DNA of 7,286 nt from an uncultured Litorivicinus sp. (GCA_938091715.1 CALKMT010000163.1:1-7286); one strand, 5' to 3'. Counted from the first letter of the stretch, positions 1 through 6,839 are shown. A program made the numbers and translations. The notes: generated by a model not told the origin, from the letters alone.

Positions 1-39
1 ATTTAAGGCGTTTCGCGACATGGATCAGCTATTCGCAAC

Positions 40-2313
40 TTAGGCCTCGCGGGCCAAGCTGTCGACGGCGGCCATTGCACTGATATTCACGATGCCGCGC
101 ACGGTTACTGCGCTAGTGGTGATGTGAACCGGCATCGCGGCCCCTAGCAACAAGGGACCTACGGTCACGCCGCCGCCCAGCACCTTCAACAAATTTCGCG
201 CGATATTGGCCGAGTCTAGATTCGGGAACACCAACAGATTGGCGGTGCCGTTTAATAGGGACTCGGGCATGATGTCGTCGCGAATTTTTTCATCCAGCGC
301 CGCATCGGCATGCATCTCGCCTTCAATTTGCAGCTCGGGTGCTTGCTGACGAATCATCTCCAACGCCTCAGCCATACGCCGTGCGCTGGGGTTTTGCGAG
401 GACCCAAAGTTCGAGTGACTGACCAAGGCCGCCTTGGGCGTGATGCCAAACAGGCGCATGGTCTCGCTGGCCAACAGGGCCGACTCGGTTAGCTGTGCAG
501 GAGTGGGTTCGTAGGTCACGTGGGTGTCGGTCAAAAAGAACGTACCCCGTGGCAATAGCAGTACCGACAGGGCGCTTAGGTCATCGACCCCATCGCGCTT
601 GCCGATAACGTCGCGCACAACGTCTAGGTGTTTGGTGTAGCTGCCAAAGGTTCCGCACACCATGGCGTCGCCCAAGCCCATCCGCAGTGCCATTGAGGCC
701 ACCAGCGTGAAGTTAGCGCGAATCCTGGCCTGGGCAGCCTTGGGTGTGACGCCCCGACGCATCATCAGTTGGTGATATTCCTTGCCCAGTTGGGTCATCA
801 GCTCATCGTCTAGGTAGTCGATGATTTCGAAATCCCGACCCACTTCCAGACCCAGCCCCATGGCTTCAATTTTTTCTTGAATGACCGGCGGACGCCCGAC
901 CAAAATGGGTTGCGCCAGGCCCTCGGCCACAACGCGCTGCACGGCCTGCAACACCTTGCCGGATTCACCCTCGGAATAAATCAGACGCTGACGTTTGGAT
1001 TTGGCGCGCTCGAAGACCGGTTTCATCAATATGCCCGAGCGGAACACAAAGCGGTTCAGTCGATCTCGATAGGCATCAAAGTCTTGGATCGGACGAGTGG
1101 CGACGCCGGATTCCATGGCCGATTTGGCTACCGCCACCGCGATCTCGACAATCAAGCGCGGATCAAAGGGTTTCGGGATTAAATTGTCGCGACCAAAGGT
1201 TAGGGTTTGGTCGCCATAGGCACTGGCCACCTCGGCACTCGGCGGTGCCATTGCCAAGTCTGCGATGGCATGGGCGCAGGCGACTTTCATGGCCTCGTTG
1301 ACCGTGGTTGCGCCCGAATCCAGCGCACCCCGGAACAGGAAGGGAAAACACAAGACGTTATTGACCTGATTGGGAAAGTCACTGCGCCCGGTGGCAACAA
1401 TGGCGTCAGGCCGTGCCGCCCGGGCCAGGTCCGGCATGATCTCGGGAGTGGGGTTGGCCAGTGCGAAAATGACCGGCGCGTCAGCCATGGTTTTCAGCAT
1501 GTCTTGGGTCACGATGCCGGGGGCCGAGCAACCCAGAAATGCGTCTTTTCCGACCATCGCCTCGGCCAACGTTCGGGCGTCTGTGTCCTGAGCGAAGGCG
1601 GCTTTGTAGGGGTCCATAAAGGTCGTCCGACCCTGATAAACCACGCCCTCAACATCGCATACGGTGATGTTTTCTCGCTTCATGCCCAATGACACCAGCA
1701 TGTTCAGGCAAGCCAGCGCTGCGGCGCCGGCGCCGGCGCACACCAACCGCACTTCATCGATCGGTTTATTGGCGACGCGAAAGGCGTTCAAGAACCCAGC
1801 CGAGACCACGATCGCCGTGCCGTGTTGGTCGTCATGAAAGACTGGGATGTTCATCCGCTCGCGCAGGCGCTTTTCAATTTCAAAGCACTCAGGGGCTTTG
1901 ATGTCTTCTAGGTTGATGCCGCCGAACGTGGGCTCGAGTACTGCGACCGCATTGCAGAATTCGTCCACATCGGTGGTGTCCACCTCGATATCAAAGCAAT
2001 TGATACCGGCGAATTTCTTGAACAGGACGGCCTTGCCTTCCATGACCGGTTTTGAGGCCAAGGGGCCAATCGGTCCCAAGCCCAGTACGGCAGTGCCGTT
2101 AGTGATAACTCCGACCAAATTGCCCCGACCGGTCATTTGCGCGGCGGCAGCTGCGTCCTCGACGATGGCCTCACAGGCGTGGGCAACTCCAGGGCTATAC
2201 GCCAAGGCGAGGTCGCGTTGCGAGGTCATGGGTTTGGTCGCTGTGATTTCTAATTTACCCGCGGGCTCTTGGCTATGGTATTTCAGGGCCGCTTCTTTGA
2301 ACGAGTCTGACAT
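40..2313 (-). CDS. maeB: NADP-dependent malic enzyme with C-terminal phosphotransacetylase-like domain (MaeB type)
   Basis: Oxidatively decarboxylates malate to pyruvate and CO2 with reduction of NADP in the cytoplasm, linking the TCA cycle to pyruvate and NADPH supply. The 757-residue length is typical of the hybrid MaeB class. The malic enzyme N-domain covers about residues 15-160, with [12 protein letters not shown] (33-44; Tyr39 as candidate general acid), Lys94 in [14 protein letters not shown], metal ligands in NLEDIKAPE (134-142) and FHDDQHGTA (159-167). The Rossmann domain has GAGAAA (194-199), NPTPEI (287-292) and [14 protein letters not shown] (311-324). From about residue 430 the protein resembles phosphate acetyltransferase ([12 protein letters not shown], then SHSNFGSS and DAALDE motifs). 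In characterised MaeB proteins this domain is regulatory, binding acetyl-CoA, and is not catalytic. The ATG start matches the family N-terminus, although its Shine-Dalgarno is weak (AAGG about 13 bases upstream). It is transcribed away from the neighbouring rightward cluster. NADP preference is inferred from the family. Confidence 0.96.
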   Translation of the reverse strand: MSDSFKEAALKYHSQEPAGKLEITATKPMTSQRDLALAYSPGVAHACEAIVEDAAAAAQMTGRGNLVGVITNGTAVLGLGPIGPLASKPVMEGKAVLFKKFAGINCFDIEVDTTDVDEFCNAVAVLEPTFGGINLEDIKAPECFEIEKRLRERMNIPVFHDDQHGTAIVVSAGFLNAFRVANKPIDEVRLVCAGAGAAALACLNMLVSLGMKRENITVCDVEGVVYQGRTTFMDPYKAAFAQDTDARTLAEAMVGKDAFLGCSAPGIVTQDMLKTMADAPVIFALANPTPEIMPDLARAARPDAIVATGRSDFPNQVNNVLCFPFLFRGALDSGATTVNEAMKVACAHAIADLAMAPPSAEVASAYGDQTLTFGRDNLIPKPFDPRLIVEIAVAVAKSAMESGVATRPIQDFDAYRDRLNRFVFRSGILMKPVFERAKSKRQRLIYSEGESGKVLQAVQRVVAEGLAQPILVGRPPVIQEKIEAMGLGLEVGRDFEIIDYLDDELMTQLGKEYHQLMMRRGVTPKAAQARIRANFTLVASMALRMGLGDAMVCGTFGSYTKHLDVVRDVIGKRDGVDDLSALSVLLLPRGTFFLTDTHVTYEPTPAQLTESALLASETMRLFGITPKAALVSHSNFGSSQNPSARRMAEALEMIRQQAPELQIEGEMHADAALDEKIRDDIMPESLLNGTANLLVFPNLDSANIARNLLKVLGGGVTVGPLLLGAAMPVHITTSAVTVRGIVNISAMAAVDSLAREA

Positions 2314-2396
2314 GGCAGTGGGTAGGCCTTTATGTAAGAAATAATCGAGCGCGCAGTGTAACCTTTGCGCCTTTCAAAGTCTTAGGATGGGACAGG
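2314..2396. promoter_or_regulatory. Divergent intergenic region between maeB and the rightward cluster
   Basis: These 83 bases separate the maeB start from the GTG start of the first rightward gene, so promoters for both directions should lie here or just inside the flanking genes. It is the most AT-rich non-coding patch in the window (for example TTTATGTAAGAAATAATC, 2329-2346). I see no pair of strong sigma-70 -35/-10 boxes. On the minus strand a TTACAC followed after about 18 bases by TTACAT is a weak candidate for maeB. A short inverted repeat, CTTTG/CAAAG with a 7-base loop, lies at about 2363-2379. No known operator or riboswitch could be recognised. The assignment rests on gene orientation more than on motif quality. 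Confidence 0.4.
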
Positions 2397-2822
2397 GTGG
2401 TTACACGAAAAATGGGCCTGATTGTCGGGCTGGCCTTGGTTGTTGGGGCGTTTGTCAGCCTTTTATTGCCAGAGAATCAAGAAAAGGCGCAGGAAAAACT
2501 ATTTAACGAGGTCAATTTCCAGGGCTCGGAACTGCGGATTGCTAGCGAGCGCCTAGTTTCAACCCGCGAACGATTGGCTCAGGGACAGGGCATTCTGGCT
2601 GATCAGCCGGTCCTGAACGCCGAAGCCAAAGCCTTGGTTGTGGATATTGATCGTCAATTGCAGGGTGTCGTTGAGTGGGTTTACGAGTTTGCTGCGCCGC
2701 CGACTGAGGACCGCAAAGTCTGGCTCTTGCAGCAACGGGCACGGGTTCAAGCGCTGCTGATGGACGTGCGCACGCTGGATCGAAAAGGGCGGATCCTGCT
2801 AGGCGATCCCGGCGCTAGCTAG
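2397..2822 (+). CDS. Small membrane-anchored protein of unknown function with predicted helical/coiled-coil domain
   Basis: I do not recognise the family. The 141-residue protein begins with a short basic stretch (VTRK) and a single hydrophobic segment at about residues 7-24 (GLIVGLALVVGAFVSLLL). The rest is soluble, rich in Glu, Gln, Arg and Leu, and probably alpha-helical (about 28-75 and 78-134), with heptad-like spacing suggestive of a coiled coil. There is no lipobox cysteine and no clear signal-peptidase site, so an uncleaved N-terminal anchor with the helical part in the periplasm is the simplest reading. The GTG start at 2397 has a TAGGA-like Shine-Dalgarno about ten bases upstream; an ATG at 2412 (residue 6) is an alternative that leaves the membrane segment intact. 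It is the first gene of the cluster, 30 bases before the phosphoribosyltransferase. Codon use resembles the neighbours, supporting a real gene. Function cannot be inferred beyond envelope localisation. Confidence 0.8.
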   Translation: MVTRKMGLIVGLALVVGAFVSLLLPENQEKAQEKLFNEVNFQGSELRIASERLVSTRERLAQGQGILADQPVLNAEAKALVVDIDRQLQGVVEWVYEFAAPPTEDRKVWLLQQRARVQALLMDVRTLDRKGRILLGDPGAS

Positions 2823-2838
2823 TAAACTGCGGCGCTGG

Positions 2839-2845
2839 AAAAGGA
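2839..2845 (+). promoter_or_regulatory. Ribosome binding site of the phosphoribosyltransferase gene
   Basis: AAAAGGA ends seven bases before the ATG at 2853. The good spacing supports this start and shows that the gene is translated from its own site rather than only by read-through from the upstream gene, which stops at 2822. Confidence 0.7.
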
Positions 2846-2852
2846 TGCCTTA

Positions 2853-3401
2853 ATGTCACAACGCTATCGGTTCAGTTACGCAGATATCCACCATACCCTC
2901 GGCTTGGCGGCCCAAGAGGTGATCGAGTCTGGGATCGAATTTGATTACATATTGGCGATCGGCGGTGGCGGCTACATTCCGGCGCGTATTCTGCGCACCT
3001 ATTTGAATCGGCCGATTTTGGCCGTAGCGTTGGCGCGATACCAAGACAACGGCCCAGCGCTTGAAATCCCCTTAAAGCTTCAGTGGACCGAGGGCTTTGC
3101 CCAGGCGATCCAAGGCAAGCGACTGTTGGTGGTTGACGAGGTCGACGACCAGCGCACAACCCTGGCCTGGACGCTGGCCGAGCTGCACAAAGAGCATCCT
3201 CAGTCGATGTCGGTATTGGTGCTGCACGACAAAGACAAGCCCAAGAACGCCCAATATCCCAAGTACGTAGATCGCGTGTTTGTCGGCCAGCGCATCGATG
3301 ATGTCTGGGTCGAGTATCCCTGGGATGCCTTGGACATCTATGAGCACGAGCACACCGCAACCGGGCTCGTCCATGTGGACGATCCTTACGGCTCGCACTA
3401 G
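2853..3401 (+). CDS. Purine phosphoribosyltransferase resembling yeast Hpt1/Xpt1
   Basis: A 182-residue type I phosphoribosyltransferase, probably transferring the phosphoribosyl group of PRPP to hypoxanthine, guanine or xanthine in purine salvage (cytoplasmic). Visible signatures are AIGGGGYIPARILRTYL (35-51), the PRPP-binding loop VVDEVDDQRTTL (93-104), VLVLHDKDKPKNA (121-133), and a C-terminal VWVEYPWDALDI (151-162). These four blocks, in this order, are those I recall from yeast Hpt1 (IGGGGFIPARILRT, VDEVDDTRTTL, VLHDKQKPKKA, YAYPWES) rather than from the usual bacterial Hpt/Gpt enzymes, whose loop reads like V.D.DTG.T. The protein is shorter than yeast Hpt1, lacking its long central insert. 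The start is fixed by a good Shine-Dalgarno at 2839-2845. The stop codon abuts the GTG of lrgA. Base specificity cannot be read from sequence; some bacterial members are annotated only as phosphoribosyltransferase. Confidence 0.88.
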   Translation: MSQRYRFSYADIHHTLGLAAQEVIESGIEFDYILAIGGGGYIPARILRTYLNRPILAVALARYQDNGPALEIPLKLQWTEGFAQAIQGKRLLVVDEVDDQRTTLAWTLAELHKEHPQSMSVLVLHDKDKPKNAQYPKYVDRVFVGQRIDDVWVEYPWDALDIYEHEHTATGLVHVDDPYGSH

Positions 3402-3779
3402 GTGCCGGCCGCGCTGACGTTTTTACTGACCTTCCAATTGGTCGGTTTGGTCTTGGTTTCCGTACTTAACTTGGCGATCCCCGAACCCGTGATCGGCCTT
3501 ATCCTGATGTTTTTGTGGATCCACTTGGGCTGGCCGGTGCCGGTTGAACTGGGTCCGTTGTGCGAAGGCCTACTAAGGCATTTGTCGCTGTTGTTTGTGC
3601 CCGCGGCGGTGGGCCTGGTGACCTATCTCGATTTATTGAGCCAGCACTGGGTTCCAGTCTTTTTGGCCTTGGCCATATCAACGCCGCTGTCCATTGCTGC
3701 CGGCGCCTGGACCTTTTCAGCCTTAGCTCGGTGGATGAAGTTGCCGCCTGAGGGCGATGAGGTCAAACAGGATGGATAG
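3402..3779 (+). CDS. lrgA: LrgA/CidA-family membrane protein
   Basis: Small hydrophobic partner of LrgB. The 125 residues form about four membrane helices (roughly 5-24, 28-43, 60-78, 85-109), followed by a charged cytoplasmic tail (MKLPPEGDEVKQDG). The family hallmark LLRHLSLLFVPAAVGLVTY (57-75) is intact, as is the preceding IPEPVIGLILMFLW (26-39). LrgA/CidA proteins were first described as holin-like modulators of murein hydrolases in Staphylococcus; later work links LrgAB pairs to pyruvate uptake in Bacillus and Streptococcus. The GTG start follows the TAG of the preceding gene with no gap and no strong Shine-Dalgarno, so translational coupling is likely. Its own 3' end overlaps lrgB. The family call is firm; whether it acts in transport or lysis here is unknown. 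Confidence 0.93.
   Translation: MPAALTFLLTFQLVGLVLVSVLNLAIPEPVIGLILMFLWIHLGWPVPVELGPLCEGLLRHLSLLFVPAAVGLVTYLDLLSQHWVPVFLALAISTPLSIAAGAWTFSALARWMKLPPEGDEVKQDG
3759..3762 (+). promoter_or_regulatory. Ribosome binding site deciding the lrgB start
   Basis: GAGG inside the 3' end of lrgA lies nine bases before the ATG at 3772. The earlier in-frame ATG at 3757 has a purine run (GAGGG, 3750-3754) only two bases upstream, too close to serve well. This favours 3772. Confidence 0.55.
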
Positions 3780-4479
3780 GGCTCAGCTTTGGGTGTATCT
3801 GGCCGAGCAACCCCTGCTTTGGTTAACCGTGACGCTGATCGCGTACATGCTGGGCCACGCCGCATTTGTCCGCTCGGGCAGTCGAGCCGTGGTCAATCCA
3901 GTCGCCATCGCGGGCCTGATCCTGGCCAGTATCCTGTTGATCACCGACACCCCCTATGCCGAGTACTTCGAAGGGGCTCAGTTCGTGCACTTCTTGTTAG
4001 GGCCTGCGACCATCGCTTTGGCCTGGCCGCTGTATCAAAACTTTTCGCGTATTCGGCGTTTAATCTTGCCGATGCTGGTCGCCCTGGTGGTCGGCTCTTT
4101 GGTCAGTGTGGGCAGTGCCGTGGCCATTGCGTATTCGCTGGGCGCCCCAGACCAAGTCTGGTTATCGGTGGCACCCAAATCAGTCACCAGCCCCATTGCC
4201 ATGGGCGTGGCTGAAAAAATTGGTGGCTTGCCGACCTTAACCGCGGGCTTGGTGATTATGACGGGGATTCTGGGGGCCATTGTGGTTTCGCCGCTGTTGA
4301 ACCTGATGAAAATTCGCGATTGGCGCGCCCGTGGCTTGTCGGTTGGGGTGGCGGCCCACGGCATTGGTACCGCTCGTGCCTTTCAGGTCAGTTCTGTGGC
4401 CGGGGTATTTGCCGCCACGGCGATGGTCCTAAACGCTTTGATTACTGCTTTGGTCGCCAGCTTGCTGGTCACGGTTTAA
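3772..4479 (+). CDS. lrgB: LrgB-family membrane protein
   Basis: Large membrane partner of LrgA, 235 residues from the chosen ATG, close to the 231 residues of E. coli YohK. The conserved core is APKSVTSPIAMGVAEKIGGLP (residues 134-154), LTAGLVIMTGILGAIVVSPLL (156-176) and ARGLSVGVAAHGIGTARAF (186-204), all characteristic of the family. About six to eight hydrophobic segments span the protein. The related plastid protein PLGG1 carries glycolate and glycerate, and bacterial LrgAB/PftAB pairs carry pyruvate, so export or import of a small carboxylate is a reasonable guess. The start at 3772 overlaps the lrgA stop by eight bases and has a GAGG Shine-Dalgarno; starting at 3757 would add MRSNR. 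pyrC follows 14 bases after its stop. Confidence 0.94.
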   Translation: MDRAQLWVYLAEQPLLWLTVTLIAYMLGHAAFVRSGSRAVVNPVAIAGLILASILLITDTPYAEYFEGAQFVHFLLGPATIALAWPLYQNFSRIRRLILPMLVALVVGSLVSVGSAVAIAYSLGAPDQVWLSVAPKSVTSPIAMGVAEKIGGLPTLTAGLVIMTGILGAIVVSPLLNLMKIRDWRARGLSVGVAAHGIGTARAFQVSSVAGVFAATAMVLNALITALVASLLVTV

Positions 4480-4480
4480 T

Positions 4481-4486
4481 AGGAGA
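4481..4486 (+). promoter_or_regulatory. Strong ribosome binding site of pyrC
   Basis: AGGAGA sits directly after the lrgB stop and seven bases before the ATG at 4494. It settles the pyrC start, because the open frame itself runs back to 4320 inside lrgB. Confidence 0.85.
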
Positions 4487-4493
4487 GTTCTGC

Positions 4494-5525
4494 ATGAACG
4501 AATTGACGATTCGCCAACCCGATGATTGGCACATTCACCTACGGGATGACGAGATGCTGGAACGGGTGTTGCCCTTTACCGCGGCGCAGTTCGCCCGGGG
4601 AATCATCATGCCCAACCTGAAACCACCGGTGATTAATGCCCAGATGGCGGCCGCTTATCGCGATCGCATCTTGGCAGCCTTGCCCGAGGGCATGCAGTTT
4701 GAGCCCTTGATGACGGCCTATCTGACCGACACAACCGACCCGGCCGAGCTTGAAGCTGGATTTGCATCCGGCGTACTGACGGCGGTCAAACTGTACCCAG
4801 CCAATGCAACCACCAACAGTGCGGCTGGCGTCAGCAGTATCGAACACATTCGAGGCTGCCTAGAGGTCATGCAGCGTATCGGCATGCCCTTATTGATTCA
4901 TGGTGAGGTAGTCGATCCGTCGATCGATATCTTTGATCGCGAGGCCGTTTTTCTGGAACGAACTCTGGGACCGATGCTGAACGATTACCCCGAACTCAAA
5001 GTGGTGCTCGAGCACATCACCACGTCGAACAGCGTGGATTTTGTTATGGACCGGCCGCGCAATTTGGCCGCCACCATCACCGCCCACCACCTACAGATTA
5101 ACCGTAACCATATGCTGGTCGGCGGCATTCGCCCGCATTATTACTGCCTACCCATCGTCAAGCGTGCCAGTCACCAACAAGCACTGCGAGTCGCGGCCAC
5201 CAGTGGCGATGCGCGGTTCTTTTTGGGTACGGACACAGCGCCGCACCCGATCAGCGGCAAACACAGTGCCTGCGGATGTGCAGGTGTGTTCACTGCCCCC
5301 TGTGCGCTAGAGAGCTACGTTCAGGTGTTCGATGAGCATCAGGCATTGGACAAGTTTGAGGCCTTTGCCTCGCTGAACGGTCCGGCGTTTTACGGCCTGC
5401 CAGTCAACACTGGGACCATCACCTTAAAGCGTCAGGCGCACAAAATGATCGGCGACATTGGCGAGGGGCCAGAGGCCATTCGCCCTTATCGCATGGGCGA
5501 GAGCATTCCCTGGTCAATCGCGTAG
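4494..5525 (+). CDS. pyrC: Dihydroorotase, E. coli-type (class II)
   Basis: Catalyses the reversible cyclisation of N-carbamoyl-L-aspartate to L-dihydroorotate, the third step of de novo pyrimidine synthesis, in the cytoplasm. The 343 residues compare with 348 in E. coli PyrC. All zinc-centre residues are present at a constant offset of three from E. coli: His13 and His15 in DDWHIHLRD, Lys99 (the carboxylated lysine, in VKLYPANATTNS), His136 in LLIHGEV, His174 in LEHITT, and Asp247 in FLGTDTAPH. The C-terminal CGCAGVF and LNGPAFYGLPVN blocks are also conserved, so the enzyme should be active. Start 4494 is supported by the AGGAGA site and by homology. Its last 40 bases are shared, on the opposite strand, with the end of the DUF1643 gene. 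It is the final gene of the rightward cluster, and no pyr-type attenuator is visible upstream. Confidence 0.98.
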   Translation: MNELTIRQPDDWHIHLRDDEMLERVLPFTAAQFARGIIMPNLKPPVINAQMAAAYRDRILAALPEGMQFEPLMTAYLTDTTDPAELEAGFASGVLTAVKLYPANATTNSAAGVSSIEHIRGCLEVMQRIGMPLLIHGEVVDPSIDIFDREAVFLERTLGPMLNDYPELKVVLEHITTSNSVDFVMDRPRNLAATITAHHLQINRNHMLVGGIRPHYYCLPIVKRASHQQALRVAATSGDARFFLGTDTAPHPISGKHSACGCAGVFTAPCALESYVQVFDEHQALDKFEAFASLNGPAFYGLPVNTGTITLKRQAHKMIGDIGEGPEAIRPYRMGESIPWSIA

Positions 5526-6025
5526 GGTTGCAAGCCTAACTCTTTGGGCAGATAAAGCGGATGGGCTGGCGCGCCAGTCCCATTCACTCGCAGGGTGCTA
5601 AACGACAGCGATCGAATTTGCGCCAGTCGCTCGGGGCGATGGCCATGATTGCCCCAGCCAGCCACCAAGGTCAGCCCGGCATTGCCCAGCGCCGCCAAGA
5701 TTTGATCGTTATCAGGCCCGACCGGATCGATGGCCCGGAATAAGTCTTTGGGTTGCGTGGCTCGGTAGGCATACAAATTGGCCATCACCATGCCGCCAAA
5801 CCCTAAGGCCCGGGCAAAACCGATCGTGCGGCGGTTGGTAGGGTCGTTGTTCTGCTCATCGGCGGTGGAGGGGTTAAGACAAACAAACACCAAGGGCGGA
5901 GCGGAACTCCAGCGACGCCACAACAGATAGCGATACCGTCGGCAGGGCGAAAACAGCGCACCATCACCGTCGAATTCGGGTAACACCTGGCCATCCCAAT
6001 GCGGCAAGACACGATCCGCTGACAA
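5486..6025 (-). CDS. DUF1643 domain protein of unknown function
   Basis: Up to 179 residues. The sequence carries the DUF1643 hallmarks: FSPCRRYRYLLWRRW (25-39), VCLNPSTADEQNNDPTNRR (48-66), ANLYAYRATQP (82-92), AGWGNHG (122-128) and GAPAHPLYLP (151-160). The domain is widespread in bacteria and phages, and no established biochemical function is known to me. The conserved Asn/Ser/Asp/Arg cluster suggests an enzyme or nucleotide-binding fold, but that is inference. The start is uncertain: no in-frame ATG precedes the domain. TTG at 6025 is the longest choice, GTG at 5986 (residue 14) is preceded by a GGGATGG purine run, and TTG at 6007 is also possible. Any of these lies inside the 3' end of the transporter gene, which implies translational coupling. 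The stop lies inside pyrC, a 40-base convergent overlap. Confidence 0.88.
   Translation of the reverse strand: MSADRVLPHWDGQVLPEFDGDGALFSPCRRYRYLLWRRWSSAPPLVFVCLNPSTADEQNNDPTNRRTIGFARALGFGGMVMANLYAYRATQPKDLFRAIDPVGPDNDQILAALGNAGLTLVAGWGNHGHRPERLAQIRSLSFSTLRVNGTGAPAHPLYLPKELGLQPYAIDQGMLSPMR
5523..5538. repeat. Imperfect palindrome at the pyrC stop codon
   Basis: TAGGGTTGCAAGCCTA is self-complementary at seven of its eight base pairs, with a G-G mismatch at 5527/5534. It starts with the pyrC stop codon and lies within the DUF1643 coding region. It lacks a loop and a following T-run, so it is not a standard intrinsic terminator. It may be chance. Confidence 0.3.
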
Positions 6026-6839
6026 TCAAAGCGCAGGCCCATGCCAGACTGATCGTCGGTTCAGAAAACCCGAATACCACCAAAAAGATCACAGACAGCA
6101 GCGGGGTGCTATACGACAGGACGCCGAGCAAGGGTAAATTCCCGTGTTTTACACCGTAGTCCCAGGTAAAGAATGCCAGCCCCACGGGCCCCAGCCCCAG
6201 TCCAACAACGCCTGCCCACACCTGCCAATCACTGGGCCACACCGTTTGTTCGGTCAAACCATGGGCCAGTGCCGCCAGCACTGAAACCGCCAAGCAAAAC
6301 CAGCCCACCGCATCGGTTGGCACGTCCGGCAGCAAGCGATTAAGCACCGAGTAGCTGGACCACAGCAGGGCGCAAGTCAGGGCCAGGACATAGCCATGCA
6401 GGTACTGGCTTTGATAACCGCTGCCGCCAATCAGTAAGTAGCAGCCAATCAGCGCCAGGACAGCACCGCCGACGTGTTGGCTGGCCAGTCGCCCGCCCGG
6501 CAAAAATGAGGCGAAAATGACGATTAGCAAGGGCCACAGATAGGCCAGCAAGCTGACATCGGCGGCCGGGGCTCGCTCCATCGCAGCAAAATACGCCAGG
6601 TGATAGCCAAACAACCCCCCAACGCCCAACAACCAGGCCAGTTTCGGTTGCCGCATATGACGCAAGCCGCTGTGCCCCTGGCGCCACCAATTCAGTTGCA
6701 TCAGCAAAAACGCCAGGAAAAAGGTCAACGCCATCAGTTGAAACGGAGGCAGTTGTCCGTCAGTCAGGCGGGTGAACAGTGCCAGACAGCCCCACAACCC
6801 GATCGAGATCGAGCCGATGGCTGTGGCCTTACCAATCAC
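5964..6839 (-). CDS. EamA/DMT-family exporter, YddG-like
   Basis: A 291-residue inner-membrane protein of the drug/metabolite transporter superfamily, with about ten hydrophobic helices arranged as two EamA repeats (roughly residues 5-138 and 149-285). Its start resembles E. coli YddG (KATAIGSISIGLWGCLALFTRL against KATLIGLIAIVLWS), as do AYLWPLLIVIFA (99-110) and LSYSTPLLSVIFLVVFG (241-257). YddG exports aromatic amino acids; whether this paralogue does is uncertain, since EamA substrates are poorly predicted from sequence. The frame is open back to 7091, but the upstream 84 residues are the shifted reading of gloA and look non-membrane. The GTG at 6839, overlapping the gloA stop (6829) by 11 bases and preceded by GGACATGG, gives the family length. 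The C-terminus is a short basic tail (TRIRR). Confidence 0.9.
   Translation of the reverse strand: MIGKATAIGSISIGLWGCLALFTRLTDGQLPPFQLMALTFFLAFLLMQLNWWRQGHSGLRHMRQPKLAWLLGVGGLFGYHLAYFAAMERAPAADVSLLAYLWPLLIVIFASFLPGGRLASQHVGGAVLALIGCYLLIGGSGYQSQYLHGYVLALTCALLWSSYSVLNRLLPDVPTDAVGWFCLAVSVLAALAHGLTEQTVWPSDWQVWAGVVGLGLGPVGLAFFTWDYGVKHGNLPLLGVLSYSTPLLSVIFLVVFGFSEPTISLAWACALIVSGSCLAALGWPGVTRIRR

Noticed and set aside
43..55. Small GGCC/GGCC inverted repeat near the end of maeB as a terminator
   Set aside because: The stem is only four pairs, lies inside the coding region and has no T-run after it. I see no convincing terminator in positions 1-39 either.
1718..1740. Run of repeated GGCGCC-type units
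   Set aside because: It encodes the GAGAAA nucleotide-binding loop of MaeB; glycine and alanine codons explain the repetition.
1207..2344. Long plus-strand open frames of 161 and 165 codons opposite maeB
   Set aside because: They lie antisense to a strongly conserved enzyme, have no recognisable domain or good start site, and are the usual by-product of GC-rich codon use.
2363..2379. CTTTG/CAAAG inverted repeat in the divergent intergenic region as an operator
   Set aside because: Five pairs with a seven-base loop is well within chance expectation, and it matches no operator I know, so it is mentioned only within the intergenic entry.
2872..3398. Minus-strand open frames of 162 and 108 codons opposite the phosphoribosyltransferase
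   Set aside because: Their composition is Arg/Pro/Cys-rich or shadow-like, with no motif, and the plus strand encodes an intact conserved protein.
4320..4493. N-terminal extension of pyrC by 58 residues inside lrgB
   Set aside because: It is the shifted reading of the conserved LrgB C-terminus. The AGGAGA site and alignment with E. coli PyrC both place the start at 4494.
5803..6042. 79-codon minus-strand frame with an ATG upstream of the DUF1643 start
   Set aside because: It reads the DUF1643 region out of frame and has no domain. I considered a frameshift joining this ATG to DUF1643, but the DUF1643 frame is intact from before its first conserved block.
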